From positions 1,240,001 to 1,304,000 of the forward strand of contig NZ_LR594036.1 in assembly GCF_901542335.1 (NCBI RefSeq): a stretch of 64,000 bases of DNA, read 5' to 3'. The notes below the pieces were generated by a model. It was not told the DNA's origin and did not search any database. It worked only from the letters and a program-made list of their open reading frames with translations. This document shows, in pieces, positions 29,793 through 38,535 of the stretch. The DNA is from Streptococcus porcinus (lineage in GTDB: Bacteria; Bacillota; Bacilli; Lactobacillales; Streptococcaceae). The translations under genes and the position numbers were made by a program. How positions within the stretch are numbered: position 1 is the stretch's first letter; each line of letters starts with the position of its first letter.

Positions 29793-29939
29793 TTACTCCT
29801 CCGCTTTGTAACCTTGATTTTCAAACGCCGAAATCATAATAGGGTCACTTAAAGCGAATTTAACCCCATCTTTTACAAAGATTACTTCTTTTTCTTTTAG
29901 AAACTCTTCAGTTGGTTTTTCGTTTGCTTTTTTAGGCAT
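29793..29939 (-). CDS. Small phage protein (48 aa) after the capsid gene
   Basis: From ATG 29939 (GGAG about eight bases upstream) the frame encodes 48 residues, MPKKANEKPTEEFLKEKEV and then ALSDPIMISAFENQGYKAEE. It lies 17 bases after the major capsid gene and five bases before the next small gene. Function unknown. Confidence 0.65.
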   Translation of the reverse strand: MPKKANEKPTEEFLKEKEVIFVKDGVKFALSDPIMISAFENQGYKAEE

Positions 29940-29956
29940 ATGATTACTCCTCTCTA

Positions 29957-30781
29957 CTAAGCGGTTTTATGGACGAAGATAGCCTTTTTCTTGTTGTCAA
30001 GAACAAAGGCATCATAACGAATCCGCCCCTCAACAAGCTGTCCGTTTATTCCTGGTGGGTTATCATGGATTTTGTAATCTTCCAGTTTGATTGGTGATGT
30101 TGTTGCGATCGGATGAGCAACAACAAATGCTACATTAAGTGGCAAGCGTGATGTCGGAGTGAGAACAACCGACATTCCATCAATCATACCGACTTGCCCT
30201 TTAATAGTGATTTCTTGTCCGAGATCAGAGTTTTTTACAAACGCTGGATCTAACTTGATAAGTTTGTAAAATGCAGGCGATACGTGCAATTGACGTCCAG
30301 CGACAGGAATATAAGCATCTGTTAATGCTACTTGAGCATCAAGCACAGACTCGTATGCGTTTTCTTTTGTGATTTCCTGTGTCTTAACATGACTTTCATC
30401 TGCTCCAGCAACAATAGTTGCAAAGCGATATGTATCAATTTCGGGAATAATAACCTCTGTAAGTTGACGTGCTAAAGCTTTGCCAGCTTCCATTACCCCC
30501 ATTGTGTCCTGAGTTGATTTTTTATCAATCGTAAACGTAAACGAACGATCTTTTTTCAAAATCATTGTTTGTACTGTATTTCCAAGTTCTTCAGCTGTAC
30601 CATATCGATTTACACCTGAAGCTGTATAGTCATTCATTTTTGATGTTGGTACAGAATATACTTTTACTGTGTCAACTCCAGTAAAATCGAAGTCCTGATT
30701 AATAATTCCTGTTGAAAGTGCTTCTTTTGCGAAGCGCTCATCAACTTTAGTGTCAAATTTAGATGCGTAATTTACTACCAT
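29957..30781 (-). CDS. Major capsid protein
   Basis: A 274-residue protein following the scaffold gene. It contains segments typical of HK97-fold capsids: an N-terminal arm (YASKFDTKVDERFAKEA), a spine region with TQDTMGVMEAGKALARQL, and a C-terminal A-domain with HPIATTSPIKLEDYKIHDNP. It forms the head shell. The scaffold-capsid order is conserved. Confidence 0.9.
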   Translation of the reverse strand: MVVNYASKFDTKVDERFAKEALSTGIINQDFDFTGVDTVKVYSVPTSKMNDYTASGVNRYGTAEELGNTVQTMILKKDRSFTFTIDKKSTQDTMGVMEAGKALARQLTEVIIPEIDTYRFATIVAGADESHVKTQEITKENAYESVLDAQVALTDAYIPVAGRQLHVSPAFYKLIKLDPAFVKNSDLGQEITIKGQVGMIDGMSVVLTPTSRLPLNVAFVVAHPIATTSPIKLEDYKIHDNPPGINGQLVEGRIRYDAFVLDNKKKAIFVHKTA

Positions 30782-30801
30782 GTAATAATTCCTTCTTTCT
30801 T

Positions 30802-31380
30802 TTAAATGCTATCAAAGCCTGCAAATAAAGCTTTGTCTTCATCGCTCAGGTTAGAACTTGAGTCTGCCGACGGGTTACCAGTTGCGGTAATTTTTGGCAT
30901 TTGTTCAGTTTCATTCTGAACTTGGAATAGATAAGGGCTTGTTTCCTTGAGGCTGTTGATTGTGTCCTCTAAAAGAGGTTTCCCATTTTCTCCTAGCTCA
31001 ATCTTGTCTAGGTCAATGAACTTCATCAAGTCCTCAGAGTTGTAAGCTCCCACATCTTTCAAAGCAAGGGCTACAGCGTTAGTTTTAGTGACTTGAGCAA
31101 GTTGTGCCTCGCTATCAGTCTTGTACTGGTCAAATTGAGCCTGTAGGTCTGCTAGCTGTTGCTTACTTTCCTCACTTGCTCCCTCTTTTTCCTGTAAATC
31201 CTTGATAGCCTGTTTCTGTTGCTCAAGCTGTTGTTTCAATGTTTCGTTTTCTGCCTGTAACTCAGACTTAGCCTGTACTTTTGCATTTTCAATACCTGCA
31301 CCGTACGCTTGCATGATATTATCCAGCACACTGTTATCTGTTATACCTGCGTCAACCAACATCTCACGTTTAAGGCTCAT
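30802..31380 (-). CDS. Phage scaffold protein (GP20 family)
   Basis: A 192-residue protein with a long central coiled coil (about residues 35-105, rich in Gln and Glu) and a short conserved C-terminal segment DEDKALFAGFD. It matches the GP20 family of capsid scaffolding proteins. It precedes the major capsid gene by 20 bases and would be expelled or cleaved during head maturation. Confidence 0.88.
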   Translation of the reverse strand: MSLKREMLVDAGITDNSVLDNIMQAYGAGIENAKVQAKSELQAENETLKQQLEQQKQAIKDLQEKEGASEESKQQLADLQAQFDQYKTDSEAQLAQVTKTNAVALALKDVGAYNSEDLMKFIDLDKIELGENGKPLLEDTINSLKETSPYLFQVQNETEQMPKITATGNPSADSSSNLSDEDKALFAGFDSI

Positions 31381-31448
31381 ACCTTAACTCCTTTGTTTTA
31401 CGTCACGAGGGACTGAGATACAGACACTTTTACGCCATATCCAGGGCA

Positions 31449-31472
31449 AAATAAAAAACCGTTCTAATGTAC
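31449..31472 (-). terminator. Terminator-like hairpin before the scaffold gene
   Basis: On the minus strand CCGT and ACGG pair around an eight-base loop followed by TTTTTTATTTT. The stem is short. The surrounding stretch 31387-31547 holds no gene that I can support. Confidence 0.45.
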
Positions 31473-31547
31473 GGCTCAAGACATAGATATGGGATCACGC
31501 TCCTTTCAGTTTTCAGACGGTTTCAAGGTTGTAATCTCCTTTCTAAA

Positions 31548-31820
31548 TTATTTCCAAAATTGCCAAAACGGCCTTTTATTGGTTAAATCATTCAAAACAT
31601 AGTCTTGCAACTCAGCTAGAGCTTCAGCAAGTGCATGAGTCAGTTCTTGCTGATCAATTAATGCTTTACGTAAGCTTGTAAACTCTTTGTTAGTTGCTAG
31701 TGCGTTTCGAGACTGTACAATTTCAATATCAAGTATTTCTTTATTTAGAGCTTTGTAGTTTTTATTTAAAATTTTGATTGTTTGTTCAAGCTCTAACTTC
31801 TTTTTTAAACGTTTATTCAT
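31548..31820 (-). CDS. Phage protein of unknown function (90 aa, coiled coil)
   Basis: Starting at ATG 31820 (AGGAG six bases before), the protein begins with a basic stretch MNKRLKKKLELEQ, forms a coiled coil, and ends in RPFWQFWK. It lies just downstream of the candidate immunity gene and before the scaffold. It may be unrelated cargo or a small structural protein. I do not recognise it. Confidence 0.6.
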   Translation of the reverse strand: MNKRLKKKLELEQTIKILNKNYKALNKEILDIEIVQSRNALATNKEFTSLRKALIDQQELTHALAEALAELQDYVLNDLTNKRPFWQFWK

Positions 31821-31870
31821 AACAACTCCTATTTTTGAGCATGAAAAAAGCACCTAGTTTTAACCAAGTG

Positions 31871-32110
31871 CTAATAATATTGAATATCTGTTGATTTACT
31901 AATTACCTCAACTAATGTCTTACCAGAAATATCTAAGTTAATAAGTTCATCATATGATCTTGCATGATAATCATTGTCCCCGATAGAAACTAAAAAATCT
32001 GTTGAGGTGTTTGGAAAAATTGCACAATTTTGACCAGCATAAGAAAAAGAAGCATCCCAACCATTTTCACATAGCTGCTTTAGTTCTTTTTTAATATCTC
32101 CATAAGACAT
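31871..32110 (-). CDS. Candidate immunity protein paired with the head-protein toxin domain
   Basis: A 79-residue acidic protein (MSYGDIKKELKQLCENGWDA...YDELINLDISGKTLVEVISK). I do not recognise its family. Its start lies 20 bases inside the end of the gene for the minor head protein carrying a toxin-like C-terminal domain, an arrangement expected for a toxin and its immunity gene that must be co-expressed. Size, acidity and location fit immunity; nothing in the sequence proves it. Confidence 0.55.
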   Translation of the reverse strand: MSYGDIKKELKQLCENGWDASFSYAGQNCAIFPNTSTDFLVSIGDNDYHARSYDELINLDISGKTLVEVISKSTDIQYY

Positions 32111-33662
32111 CTAGATTCTCCTCTCTTTCCTTCTCAGTTAAATCTCGTACATTTCGACTAATAAATTTTCCGTTATCATCAAAAATATAATCATGTGAAT
32201 GTTCATCACGGTTTCCATAAGGATGATTTTTAGGCTGTTTGTGATTTGTGAAATGAACTTCTTTACTTTTAATACCTCGGGCATCATAATATGTTCTCCC
32301 CAAGATATCCCCATTAGTTGCATTATGTTGAATAATACTATCTGGTTTCCCTACTCTACCAGGAGGCGTATGACCTACAGTAATACCATTTACAGTTACT
32401 ATTTTACCACTATTCACCGCTTTATCAAGTAATGCTTTTTTACTTCTGAAATCATTTAACTTCTCATGTTCTGCTCTGAGTTTGATTTCTTTCTTAGCTT
32501 TGCTATAAGGGTTATCATAGTACTTCTCCCTAGCATAATCACGGTGTAGGAATGGGTTCTGTTTGAGATAGTCTCTCATGGCTCCCTGTTGTATCCTTAT
32601 TTTGCTCTTATACTTGTCTATGAGATCAGTATCACCCAATTTTTCTGACACATGTAAAAACTCCTTAGACTGTCTAATAGACCGCTCTAGAGCTCTCTGC
32701 TTTGCTTGTACGTTGGCATTCTCTATTGTCTGCTCAGGCGTTAAGTCTTTAACATCATCACTTAACTCAGGCTTATAATTAGCACCAACAACAAAAGGTG
32801 TGATTTCATGGGTGCAGTTGATACCTAGACAGCCTCCAGCTGATCCGTAGCCATAATCTGATAAGGCAAGGATACGCTCACCTTTTTCAATTCTAGCTTG
32901 GCCGGTTGTAACTATCCTATGTTGAAGTGGTGCACACATTTCTCTAGCCGTTGCCTTTTTTGAGTAATAAAAGGTATCTATCCCTAATTCCTCAGCTGGA
33001 GCCATTCTGACCTCACGATAAACACGCCAAGCAGTTGACTTAATAACTTGCCTTGCGTATGTGTCAGCTCTCCAATGCTTTCCTTGACTATCTGTAAAGC
33101 CATAAAATCCCTTTTTAGCCCATTTCATGACAGTATCCGAAATAGCCTTGTCTGATGTTGCTAGACCTGTAACAACCTTTGCTGTGGCCTCTTCAATGAT
33201 GGACTGATAAGCCCCCATCACGCTTTTTGGTAGCGTGGTATTGATAAGGTTGTTTATGTCTCCCATTGTCTGATTGACATAGGCTGCTAGATTGGTCTGA
33301 ATAAGTGAGTTAGCCACAAAATCACCGCCACCAGTAGCCTCTAAAAGCTGTTGTTTGGTGTTTTTGTAGATTTTGTAGCCATCATTTTGAATAACATATC
33401 TAAGCTGTTCCTCTGCAATGCTTGAGCGTTCAGTAATGAGCTGTAGGTTATCTTCATTGAGTAACCCCATCTCATTCATCTTCTCAAGCTGCCAGATATA
33501 TGGGTTATCATCAAGGCTTGTAGAGCCACGCTCCTTCAACCTGTCTATTACTTGGTCGAATAAGTCAATGGTAAGCTGATGATAGATGTCTGCAACCTGA
33601 CTAGCGTCAAGCATTAGCTGCTCATCATTGAGCTTGATTGGTTTCTTCTTGTCATCAGCCAT
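32091..33662 (-). CDS. Minor head protein (minor capsid protein 2/MuF-like) with C-terminal polymorphic-toxin-like domain
   Basis: The 523-residue protein has the phage minor capsid 2 region over about residues 1-330, including KHWRADTYARQVIKSTAWRVYREVR and the conserved Cys-containing MCAPLQHR and GCLGINCTHEITPF. A charged helical linker (about 330-415) follows. The last ~110 residues differ in kind: a PPGRVGKPDSIIQHN-like start, then GRTYYDARG, HFTNHKQPKNHPYGNRDEHSHDY and RDLTEKEREEN. This His-rich end resembles the 'polymorphic toxin type 24' domain as I remember it. Head proteins of temperate phages carrying C-terminal toxins have been described (MuF toxins). It follows portal and overlaps the 79-aa gene. 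Confidence 0.82.
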   Translation of the reverse strand: MADDKKKPIKLNDEQLMLDASQVADIYHQLTIDLFDQVIDRLKERGSTSLDDNPYIWQLEKMNEMGLLNEDNLQLITERSSIAEEQLRYVIQNDGYKIYKNTKQQLLEATGGGDFVANSLIQTNLAAYVNQTMGDINNLINTTLPKSVMGAYQSIIEEATAKVVTGLATSDKAISDTVMKWAKKGFYGFTDSQGKHWRADTYARQVIKSTAWRVYREVRMAPAEELGIDTFYYSKKATAREMCAPLQHRIVTTGQARIEKGERILALSDYGYGSAGGCLGINCTHEITPFVVGANYKPELSDDVKDLTPEQTIENANVQAKQRALERSIRQSKEFLHVSEKLGDTDLIDKYKSKIRIQQGAMRDYLKQNPFLHRDYAREKYYDNPYSKAKKEIKLRAEHEKLNDFRSKKALLDKAVNSGKIVTVNGITVGHTPPGRVGKPDSIIQHNATNGDILGRTYYDARGIKSKEVHFTNHKQPKNHPYGNRDEHSHDYIFDDNGKFISRNVRDLTEKEREENLDVLWRY

Positions 33663-33666
33663 CTAA

Positions 33667-35178
33667 TCATTCTCCATACACTCCCACATCATCAGGGCTA
33701 CGCTCACTACTTGTCTTATCAATGGCATTGAAACTAATTTCAGCTTTGATTTCCTTAGCTTTCTCAGGGGTTACATTAAGCACTTTCTCAATAGCCATGA
33801 CATCAGTACCAAAGCCAGCATTTACTACTTTAATCCAGTAGTCAAGCTCAGCGTTACGGTCGGTAAAGACCCCATCATCAAGGTTAATGCTGATAGCGTC
33901 CATATCAGGAATATTCCCCTTGTAAAGCTGATATGCTTTGCCTAGCTCTAACATAGTGATGATCAGCTCTTTCAGAGATTGTTCAACAAGGCTGACAATA
34001 CTATTACGCATTTGATAAGTGTCTGAGTTCTCAGATACAATCTCGGTAGCTGTTTTCATGCTCTTACCGTCAAAAGTAAACATACCAGCTGATACCCCTA
34101 TCTGCATTTCAAATAGTGCTAGACCCTCATTGATTGCCTTGATGTAGTCATCAGAACGAATTGGCGTTGTAAGGTCTGTTATACCTATACCCTTGTCTAT
34201 ATCACCACTATCGAACTGCTCATAGACATTGTGACCAGTTTCAAACTCACGCTTGACAGTGACCTTATCACCGTCCTGATTGTACTCTGTCTTAATCATC
34301 TGAGTAGGAACAGCCACCCTACGCTGACCCATTTTTACCTCCCACATAAACTCATCATAGGTGGTATTAAGGAAGTCAATAGTAGTCTTAGCGTTATCAA
34401 AGATAGATAGACCAAGCGGACTATTAATATCTTTGTTATTCATTCCTGGTGTCTTTAAGTAGGTAAACAAGGGTCTGCTAAGACCGTTCAAGTCTACTAT
34501 TTCCTCTAAGTCCTCATAGAGTTCTGACAAAGGTACTCTAGCTCCTACAATGTTCTGATTATCAGACTTGTAGAGCTCATTGGTCACAGTGTATTTGTCA
34601 TCTTTTACCCATTCGTGCAATTCAATCAGCGTGTAATACTTGTTCTTATTACCTTCTGATTTGATTGTCTTTGTGATGATAGCAGCACTAGAAACATCTT
34701 GGGTATTTGACTGGAGAGGCAAAAAGACGGGAGCTTGAATAAATGCTATCCTTACCTTGTCCTTGTCGACATATGGCCTCATGGCAAGTCCTCCAAGAGC
34801 TAAACAGCTCTCTAGGTAGCGTTCAAAATTCTTAATAAAGCGGTCATTCTGTAACTGTTTCTGGACAAAATCATCAGCTACTTCATCATCTACCTTGATT
34901 TCAGCCTGTTCATTAAAGACTAGGCTTGCAATCTTCTTAGATGCTGTTCTGCCAATCGGTAAATGGTTAAAATCACGCTTTTGCTTTATTCCGTTGCTGT
35001 CCTTGTACTCAATTTGTGGATAACGACCAGCAAAGTATTTGAGGTTTTCCCTGATACGGTCATACTCAGCCACTGAGACTGCTATTTTAGGGTGATCTGT
35101 AATGTTTGTTAAGTTTTGTGTGGTCATCACATACTTACTCCTTGTGAAAAAATTCTTGATAGTCTGTACTATTCCCAT
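33667..35178 (-). CDS. Phage portal protein
   Basis: A 503-residue protein placed between terminase large subunit and minor head protein. It begins MGIVQTIKNFFTRSKY and contains KYFAGRYPQIEYKDSNG and a C-terminal GVSAGMFTFDGKSMKTATEI, as in A118/SPP1-type portals. It forms the dodecameric DNA entry channel of the head. Length and order are normal. Confidence 0.88.
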   Translation of the reverse strand: MGIVQTIKNFFTRSKYVMTTQNLTNITDHPKIAVSVAEYDRIRENLKYFAGRYPQIEYKDSNGIKQKRDFNHLPIGRTASKKIASLVFNEQAEIKVDDEVADDFVQKQLQNDRFIKNFERYLESCLALGGLAMRPYVDKDKVRIAFIQAPVFLPLQSNTQDVSSAAIITKTIKSEGNKNKYYTLIELHEWVKDDKYTVTNELYKSDNQNIVGARVPLSELYEDLEEIVDLNGLSRPLFTYLKTPGMNNKDINSPLGLSIFDNAKTTIDFLNTTYDEFMWEVKMGQRRVAVPTQMIKTEYNQDGDKVTVKREFETGHNVYEQFDSGDIDKGIGITDLTTPIRSDDYIKAINEGLALFEMQIGVSAGMFTFDGKSMKTATEIVSENSDTYQMRNSIVSLVEQSLKELIITMLELGKAYQLYKGNIPDMDAISINLDDGVFTDRNAELDYWIKVVNAGFGTDVMAIEKVLNVTPEKAKEIKAEISFNAIDKTSSERSPDDVGVYGE

Positions 35179-35189
35179 TGTTAGCTCCT

Positions 35190-36488
35190 TTAGGCTTTCA
35201 AATCTAGCTCCTTAGCGTTGTCCAGGACAAAGTACTTGAACTCATCTACCGTGTGGTCATCTTCCTTGATAACTTTAGGGTCATCTGTGTTCAAGGATTT
35301 ATCATCATAGCGGTACATCTTGTGTTCTTCGACAAAGACCCTGTTAGCTGGGATGTCAAGGTAGTAAAAGCGTCCCTCTGCTAGTAAGCTGATAACCATG
35401 TCAATCATGGTCTGATTTTTCTTTTTGGCTACTGGGTGCCAGCGTTCACCATAATCTTTGAAATATTGATTTCTCAAAGCACCCTTAGCACTATCAATAG
35501 TCATCTTGAGCTTTGGCACTCTGTAAGTCTTCATGACCTTGTCTACAAAGTCATGTATCATCACTGAGAGCTCACTGGGTGCCTTTTTGATTGTCTTGCC
35601 AGCTGGGCTATAATAGAAAGTATCAAGCAAGATAACATTACCCTTGGCGGTAAGTCCATAAGCTCCACAGGCTGTAGCTGACAGTTGGTGTCCTGTATCC
35701 AGGGCAAAGGATATACCTATTACCTTGTCATCATCAGGGAGGCTTTCTAGTGGCTTAAAGTAGTTCATGTTATAGACATGATTACCAAGCCCTATCACCT
35801 CTCCTAAGTACATCCAGCGGTAGTAGTCAGGGTCAGTCTCCTTGTATCTAGCTATCTTGGCTTTCATCTGTTTAGACAAAAAGCCTAGCTTATCATCAAG
35901 ATAGGTGCTGTGATGTATGAGATAGGTTGGGTCACCCGCTTTCTCTGCTACCCATTCATTTATCCAGTTATAAGGGTTGCGTGGTGGGTTGTAGGTGAAA
36001 TAAACCTTGACCTCTTTGCCATTAGGCAACTCTTGACGGATAAAGGTATCCTCAACTATGTCAATGTCCTCACGCCCTGCAAACTCTGCCAACTCCTCAA
36101 ACCATACAGCCATGACATAGCCTTTAGCTATCTTCTGTGATTTGAGTTTCATTGGATCGTCTACACCGTAAAAATAAAAGGCTGTACCCGTTTTCTTGTG
36201 AGTAATCTGTAGCGGTGACTTCCCAAAGTGGAACTGATTAGCTAACCCCATCTCATAGATTGCCCACCGTATCTGCTCATAAACAGACATTCTCAGGTAT
36301 TTACCAACTTTCCGTAAGACTACCACGTTACCTAGAGGGGCGCTAATAAAGTCATTTACTAGATCAATAGACACCACAGAGGACTTGGTAGATGCACGGC
36401 CACCCTTTAACACTATATGGCTCTTGAGAGTATATAGGACTTCATCAAATACTGGGTTAATCAACTTTGCTAGGTTCAGTATTGCCAT
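35190..36488 (-). CDS. Terminase large subunit
   Basis: The 432-residue protein is the packaging ATPase/nuclease. A Walker A-like segment GGRASTKSS lies near residues 28-36, and VMAVWFEELAEF looks like Walker B. The C-terminal nuclease part shows ALDTGHQLSATACGAYGLTAKGN. I chose ATG 36488, with TAGGAG before it, over an upstream ATG. The start lies within the end of the small-subunit gene (32-base overlap), consistent with coupled synthesis. Confidence 0.92.
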   Translation of the reverse strand: MAILNLAKLINPVFDEVLYTLKSHIVLKGGRASTKSSVVSIDLVNDFISAPLGNVVVLRKVGKYLRMSVYEQIRWAIYEMGLANQFHFGKSPLQITHKKTGTAFYFYGVDDPMKLKSQKIAKGYVMAVWFEELAEFAGREDIDIVEDTFIRQELPNGKEVKVYFTYNPPRNPYNWINEWVAEKAGDPTYLIHHSTYLDDKLGFLSKQMKAKIARYKETDPDYYRWMYLGEVIGLGNHVYNMNYFKPLESLPDDDKVIGISFALDTGHQLSATACGAYGLTAKGNVILLDTFYYSPAGKTIKKAPSELSVMIHDFVDKVMKTYRVPKLKMTIDSAKGALRNQYFKDYGERWHPVAKKKNQTMIDMVISLLAEGRFYYLDIPANRVFVEEHKMYRYDDKSLNTDDPKVIKEDDHTVDEFKYFVLDNAKELDLKA

Positions 36489-37188
36489 TGTACTCACTCC
36501 TATCAAATATAAATCCAGTAATGACCGTATCGTCTTCATCATATGAGCCTAGCTGAGCCTTGAGGTTATCAATCCTTAGGCGTTGCTCCTCTGTGACAAG
36601 TGATGAGCGTGTCAGCTCATCATAGGTCTTAATCATGCTTTTAAGCTCTGACTGGGCTCTTGCTATTGCAGCTAGGGCTTTTCCTTGCTTATCCCATGCC
36701 GTATGCTGTTCATAGCCTATACCAGCTTTCCCTGTGCTAGTAACAAAGGTATCGCTATCCTCTACATCTTGGACAAATAAAATACGCTGAGCATGCAGTA
36801 GATTAGCATAGCTCAGCGTGATGTTTTCCCAGAGTATGTCTATTGGCTGTTTGTCTGATAGCTCCTGTGCTATCTCATACACCTCCTGTGGCAGATACTT
36901 AGCAAACAAACCATGTTTGAGGGCGTTAGTGTTTCCCTTAGGGGCTCCGTGTCCTAGAGCGTTCTTACTGCCCTTTGGAGCACCCCTTGGATTTTTGGAG
37001 CGTTCCGTATTTTTCTTTTGGAACGTTCCTTTTATTTTAGGTTCCCATTTGTCTTTACTTTTCCAACCTCGGACAGTGCCAGCTGAAACACCCAAACGCT
37101 CAGCAATCTCAACCAGTTCAATGTTTCCATTGTTCTCTGAGTAGATTTCAAATGCTTTGTCTCGGTTGGGGTCTCTTGCTCTACCCAA
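36457..37188 (-). CDS. Terminase small subunit
   Basis: A 243-residue DNA-recognition subunit. The N-terminal helix-turn-helix (LVEIAERLGVSAGTVRGWKSKDKW, residues ~25-48) is followed by a GAPKGSKNALGHGAPKGNTNALKHG-type linker, common in PBSX-like small terminases, and then helical oligomerisation regions. It recognises the pac site, which often lies in or near its own gene. Confidence 0.9.
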   Translation of the reverse strand: MGRARDPNRDKAFEIYSENNGNIELVEIAERLGVSAGTVRGWKSKDKWEPKIKGTFQKKNTERSKNPRGAPKGSKNALGHGAPKGNTNALKHGLFAKYLPQEVYEIAQELSDKQPIDILWENITLSYANLLHAQRILFVQDVEDSDTFVTSTGKAGIGYEQHTAWDKQGKALAAIARAQSELKSMIKTYDELTRSSLVTEEQRLRIDNLKAQLGSYDEDDTVITGFIFDRSEYNGNTEPSKVD

Positions 37189-37229
37189 GCCTAAACCTCC
37201 TGCTGTTTATTTGTTTTGAAAAAAGAAAA

Positions 37230-37257
37230 GGGAAGACACTTCATAGGTGCCTTACCC
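37230..37257 (-). terminator. Hairpin before the packaging operon
   Basis: On the minus strand GGTAAGGCAC and GTGTCTTCCC pair (with G-U pairs) around a seven-base loop followed by TTTTCTTTTTT. It lies between the late regulator and the small terminase gene, where transcription of late genes is normally controlled. Confidence 0.6.
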
Positions 37258-37348
37258 TTAATTCTTGATACTACCATTCTAGCAGATTATGATTACAGTG
37301 CACGCCAAGATTATCTAGGTTTATACAACGTTTTTAGAACGTTCCAAA

Positions 37349-37765
37349 TTATTCCAAATGTTCTAAAACCAAACTCAGCTCCTCAATAGCCATTTTACGC
37401 ATATTGTAATAAGAGCTTTTGCTGATTGCTAACTTATCACAAATATCATCAACATACATCTTAGTAATGTAAGTCATTCTGAGGACTGACCTGCTCTTTG
37501 GATTTTTCAGCTTGTTAATCAATCTACCAAGTTCAAGTTTCCTGTTAATAACTTCATTGGTATCTTGTTCTATAGCCTCTTTCATCACAATAAGCTGAGA
37601 ATAAACATCATCAACCTTTCTAGCTTGACCGCCTTTGACCTTATCTGTTGTCCACTTGGGGCTTGAGAGCAAACCTGCCTCAAGCTCATTGATTTCGTCT
37701 ATACGGCTTTGAATATCCATATCAAGATTTTGTAGCTCATTCAAGAGCTCTTTAGCCTTGTTCAC
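37349..37765 (-). CDS. Late-gene transcriptional regulator, ArpU/DUF1492 type
   Basis: A 138-residue protein with an N-terminal coiled coil and a C-terminal sigma-region-4-like helix-turn-helix (YVDDICDKLAISKSSYYNMRKMAIEEL, about residues 103-130). This matches DUF1492/ArpU-type regulators that stand just before the terminase genes and activate late transcription. It is followed by a hairpin that could be its target for control. Confidence 0.82.
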   Translation of the reverse strand: MNKAKELLNELQNLDMDIQSRIDEINELEAGLLSSPKWTTDKVKGGQARKVDDVYSQLIVMKEAIEQDTNEVINRKLELGRLINKLKNPKSRSVLRMTYITKMYVDDICDKLAISKSSYYNMRKMAIEELSLVLEHLE

Positions 37766-37783
37766 TCTCTATCTCCTTTGTGG

Positions 37784-37837
37784 TATAATAATCTTGTGTT
37801 AATTATTGCTGAGGCAGAGAGTGCCTTGGCTTTTTTT
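37784..37837 (+). ncRNA. Predicted short plus-strand RNA with its own promoter and terminator
   Basis: TTCACT-17-TGG-TATAAT (extended -10 at 37784-37789) is followed within about 22 bases by a nine-pair hairpin (GCTGAGGCA/TGCCTTGGC) and seven T. The transcript would be only about 40 nt, on the strand opposite to the surrounding early genes. No reading frame fits inside. Confidence 0.5.
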
Positions 37838-37839
37838 AT

Positions 37840-38088
37840 TTATGCCTGGTTCAAAATCTTTACAACCTCATCAATTCTGAGATGTACCCTCACCTGGTGT
37901 TCTTCGGTTGTAAATAATTTAGGAATTTTGAAACAGACTAGGGTTTGTTTTGGTGATGCTTCCCTAATCACTTCAATATGCTTGACCAATTCGCTATTAA
38001 AGGCAATATTTCCTAACTTCACGAACCTTGGTAGTTCCTTTCTAGTTAGTTTTGGTCTTCCTGAATACGGATATTTTCTAGGTTTCAT
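37840..38088 (-). CDS. Phage protein of unknown function (82 aa)
   Basis: A basic 82-residue protein beginning MKPRKYPYSGRPKLTRKEL. The N-terminal YPYSG motif recurs in another phage ORF here (45029-45244). It lies 12 bases after the DUF7448-like gene and starts with GGAG before the ATG. Role unknown; small basic early proteins are often host or phage regulators. Confidence 0.62.
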   Translation of the reverse strand: MKPRKYPYSGRPKLTRKELPRFVKLGNIAFNSELVKHIEVIREASPKQTLVCFKIPKLFTTEEHQVRVHLRIDEVVKILNQA

Positions 38089-38099
38089 CAGAGCTCCTC

Positions 38100-38534
38100 C
38101 TAAGCCTCAACTACTGGAAAATGAATTCTTCCAATAACAAGAGAGCCTACACTGTAATAATATCCACCGTTACCATCATCTGCCTCACATTCTGCTAATG
38201 CTATAGGATTTTGATTGTGATAAATAGTGACTGTGTTCTTACTGGTTGTTGTCCCCCAATCACTTTCCTCTTTTACTTGTTCACCAATTTTGACATCAGT
38301 GATAACAGCGTCTAGCTTGACATCTTTGAACTCTCCGCCTGCACTAGCACAACAATCGCTTTCTGACTCCTCGATAGTGACCTTAGTTCCATCTTCAAGC
38401 TCTAAGTAGTCTTTGTCCCACTTTACAATACGTTTGTAGAGTAGCAACTCTTTCAGTTCTTCTAGTGATCCATAGCGTTCATCTTTGCTGCCATACATAC
38501 TTAAGCCATCAGGTAATTCAATAGTTTTTGTCAT
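38100..38534 (-). CDS. Phage protein of unknown function (DUF7448-like, 144 aa)
   Basis: A 144-residue acidic protein with a conserved DCCASAGGEF segment near residue 60 and a beta-rich second half (TVTIYHNQNPIALAECEADDGNGGYYYSVGSL). Proteins of this pattern are known from streptococcal and lactococcal phages without assigned function. It lies one base after the DUF1372 gene and shares its transcript. Confidence 0.65.
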   Translation of the reverse strand: MTKTIELPDGLSMYGSKDERYGSLEELKELLLYKRIVKWDKDYLELEDGTKVTIEESESDCCASAGGEFKDVKLDAVITDVKIGEQVKEESDWGTTTSKNTVTIYHNQNPIALAECEADDGNGGYYYSVGSLVIGRIHFPVVEA

Positions 38535-38535
38535 C

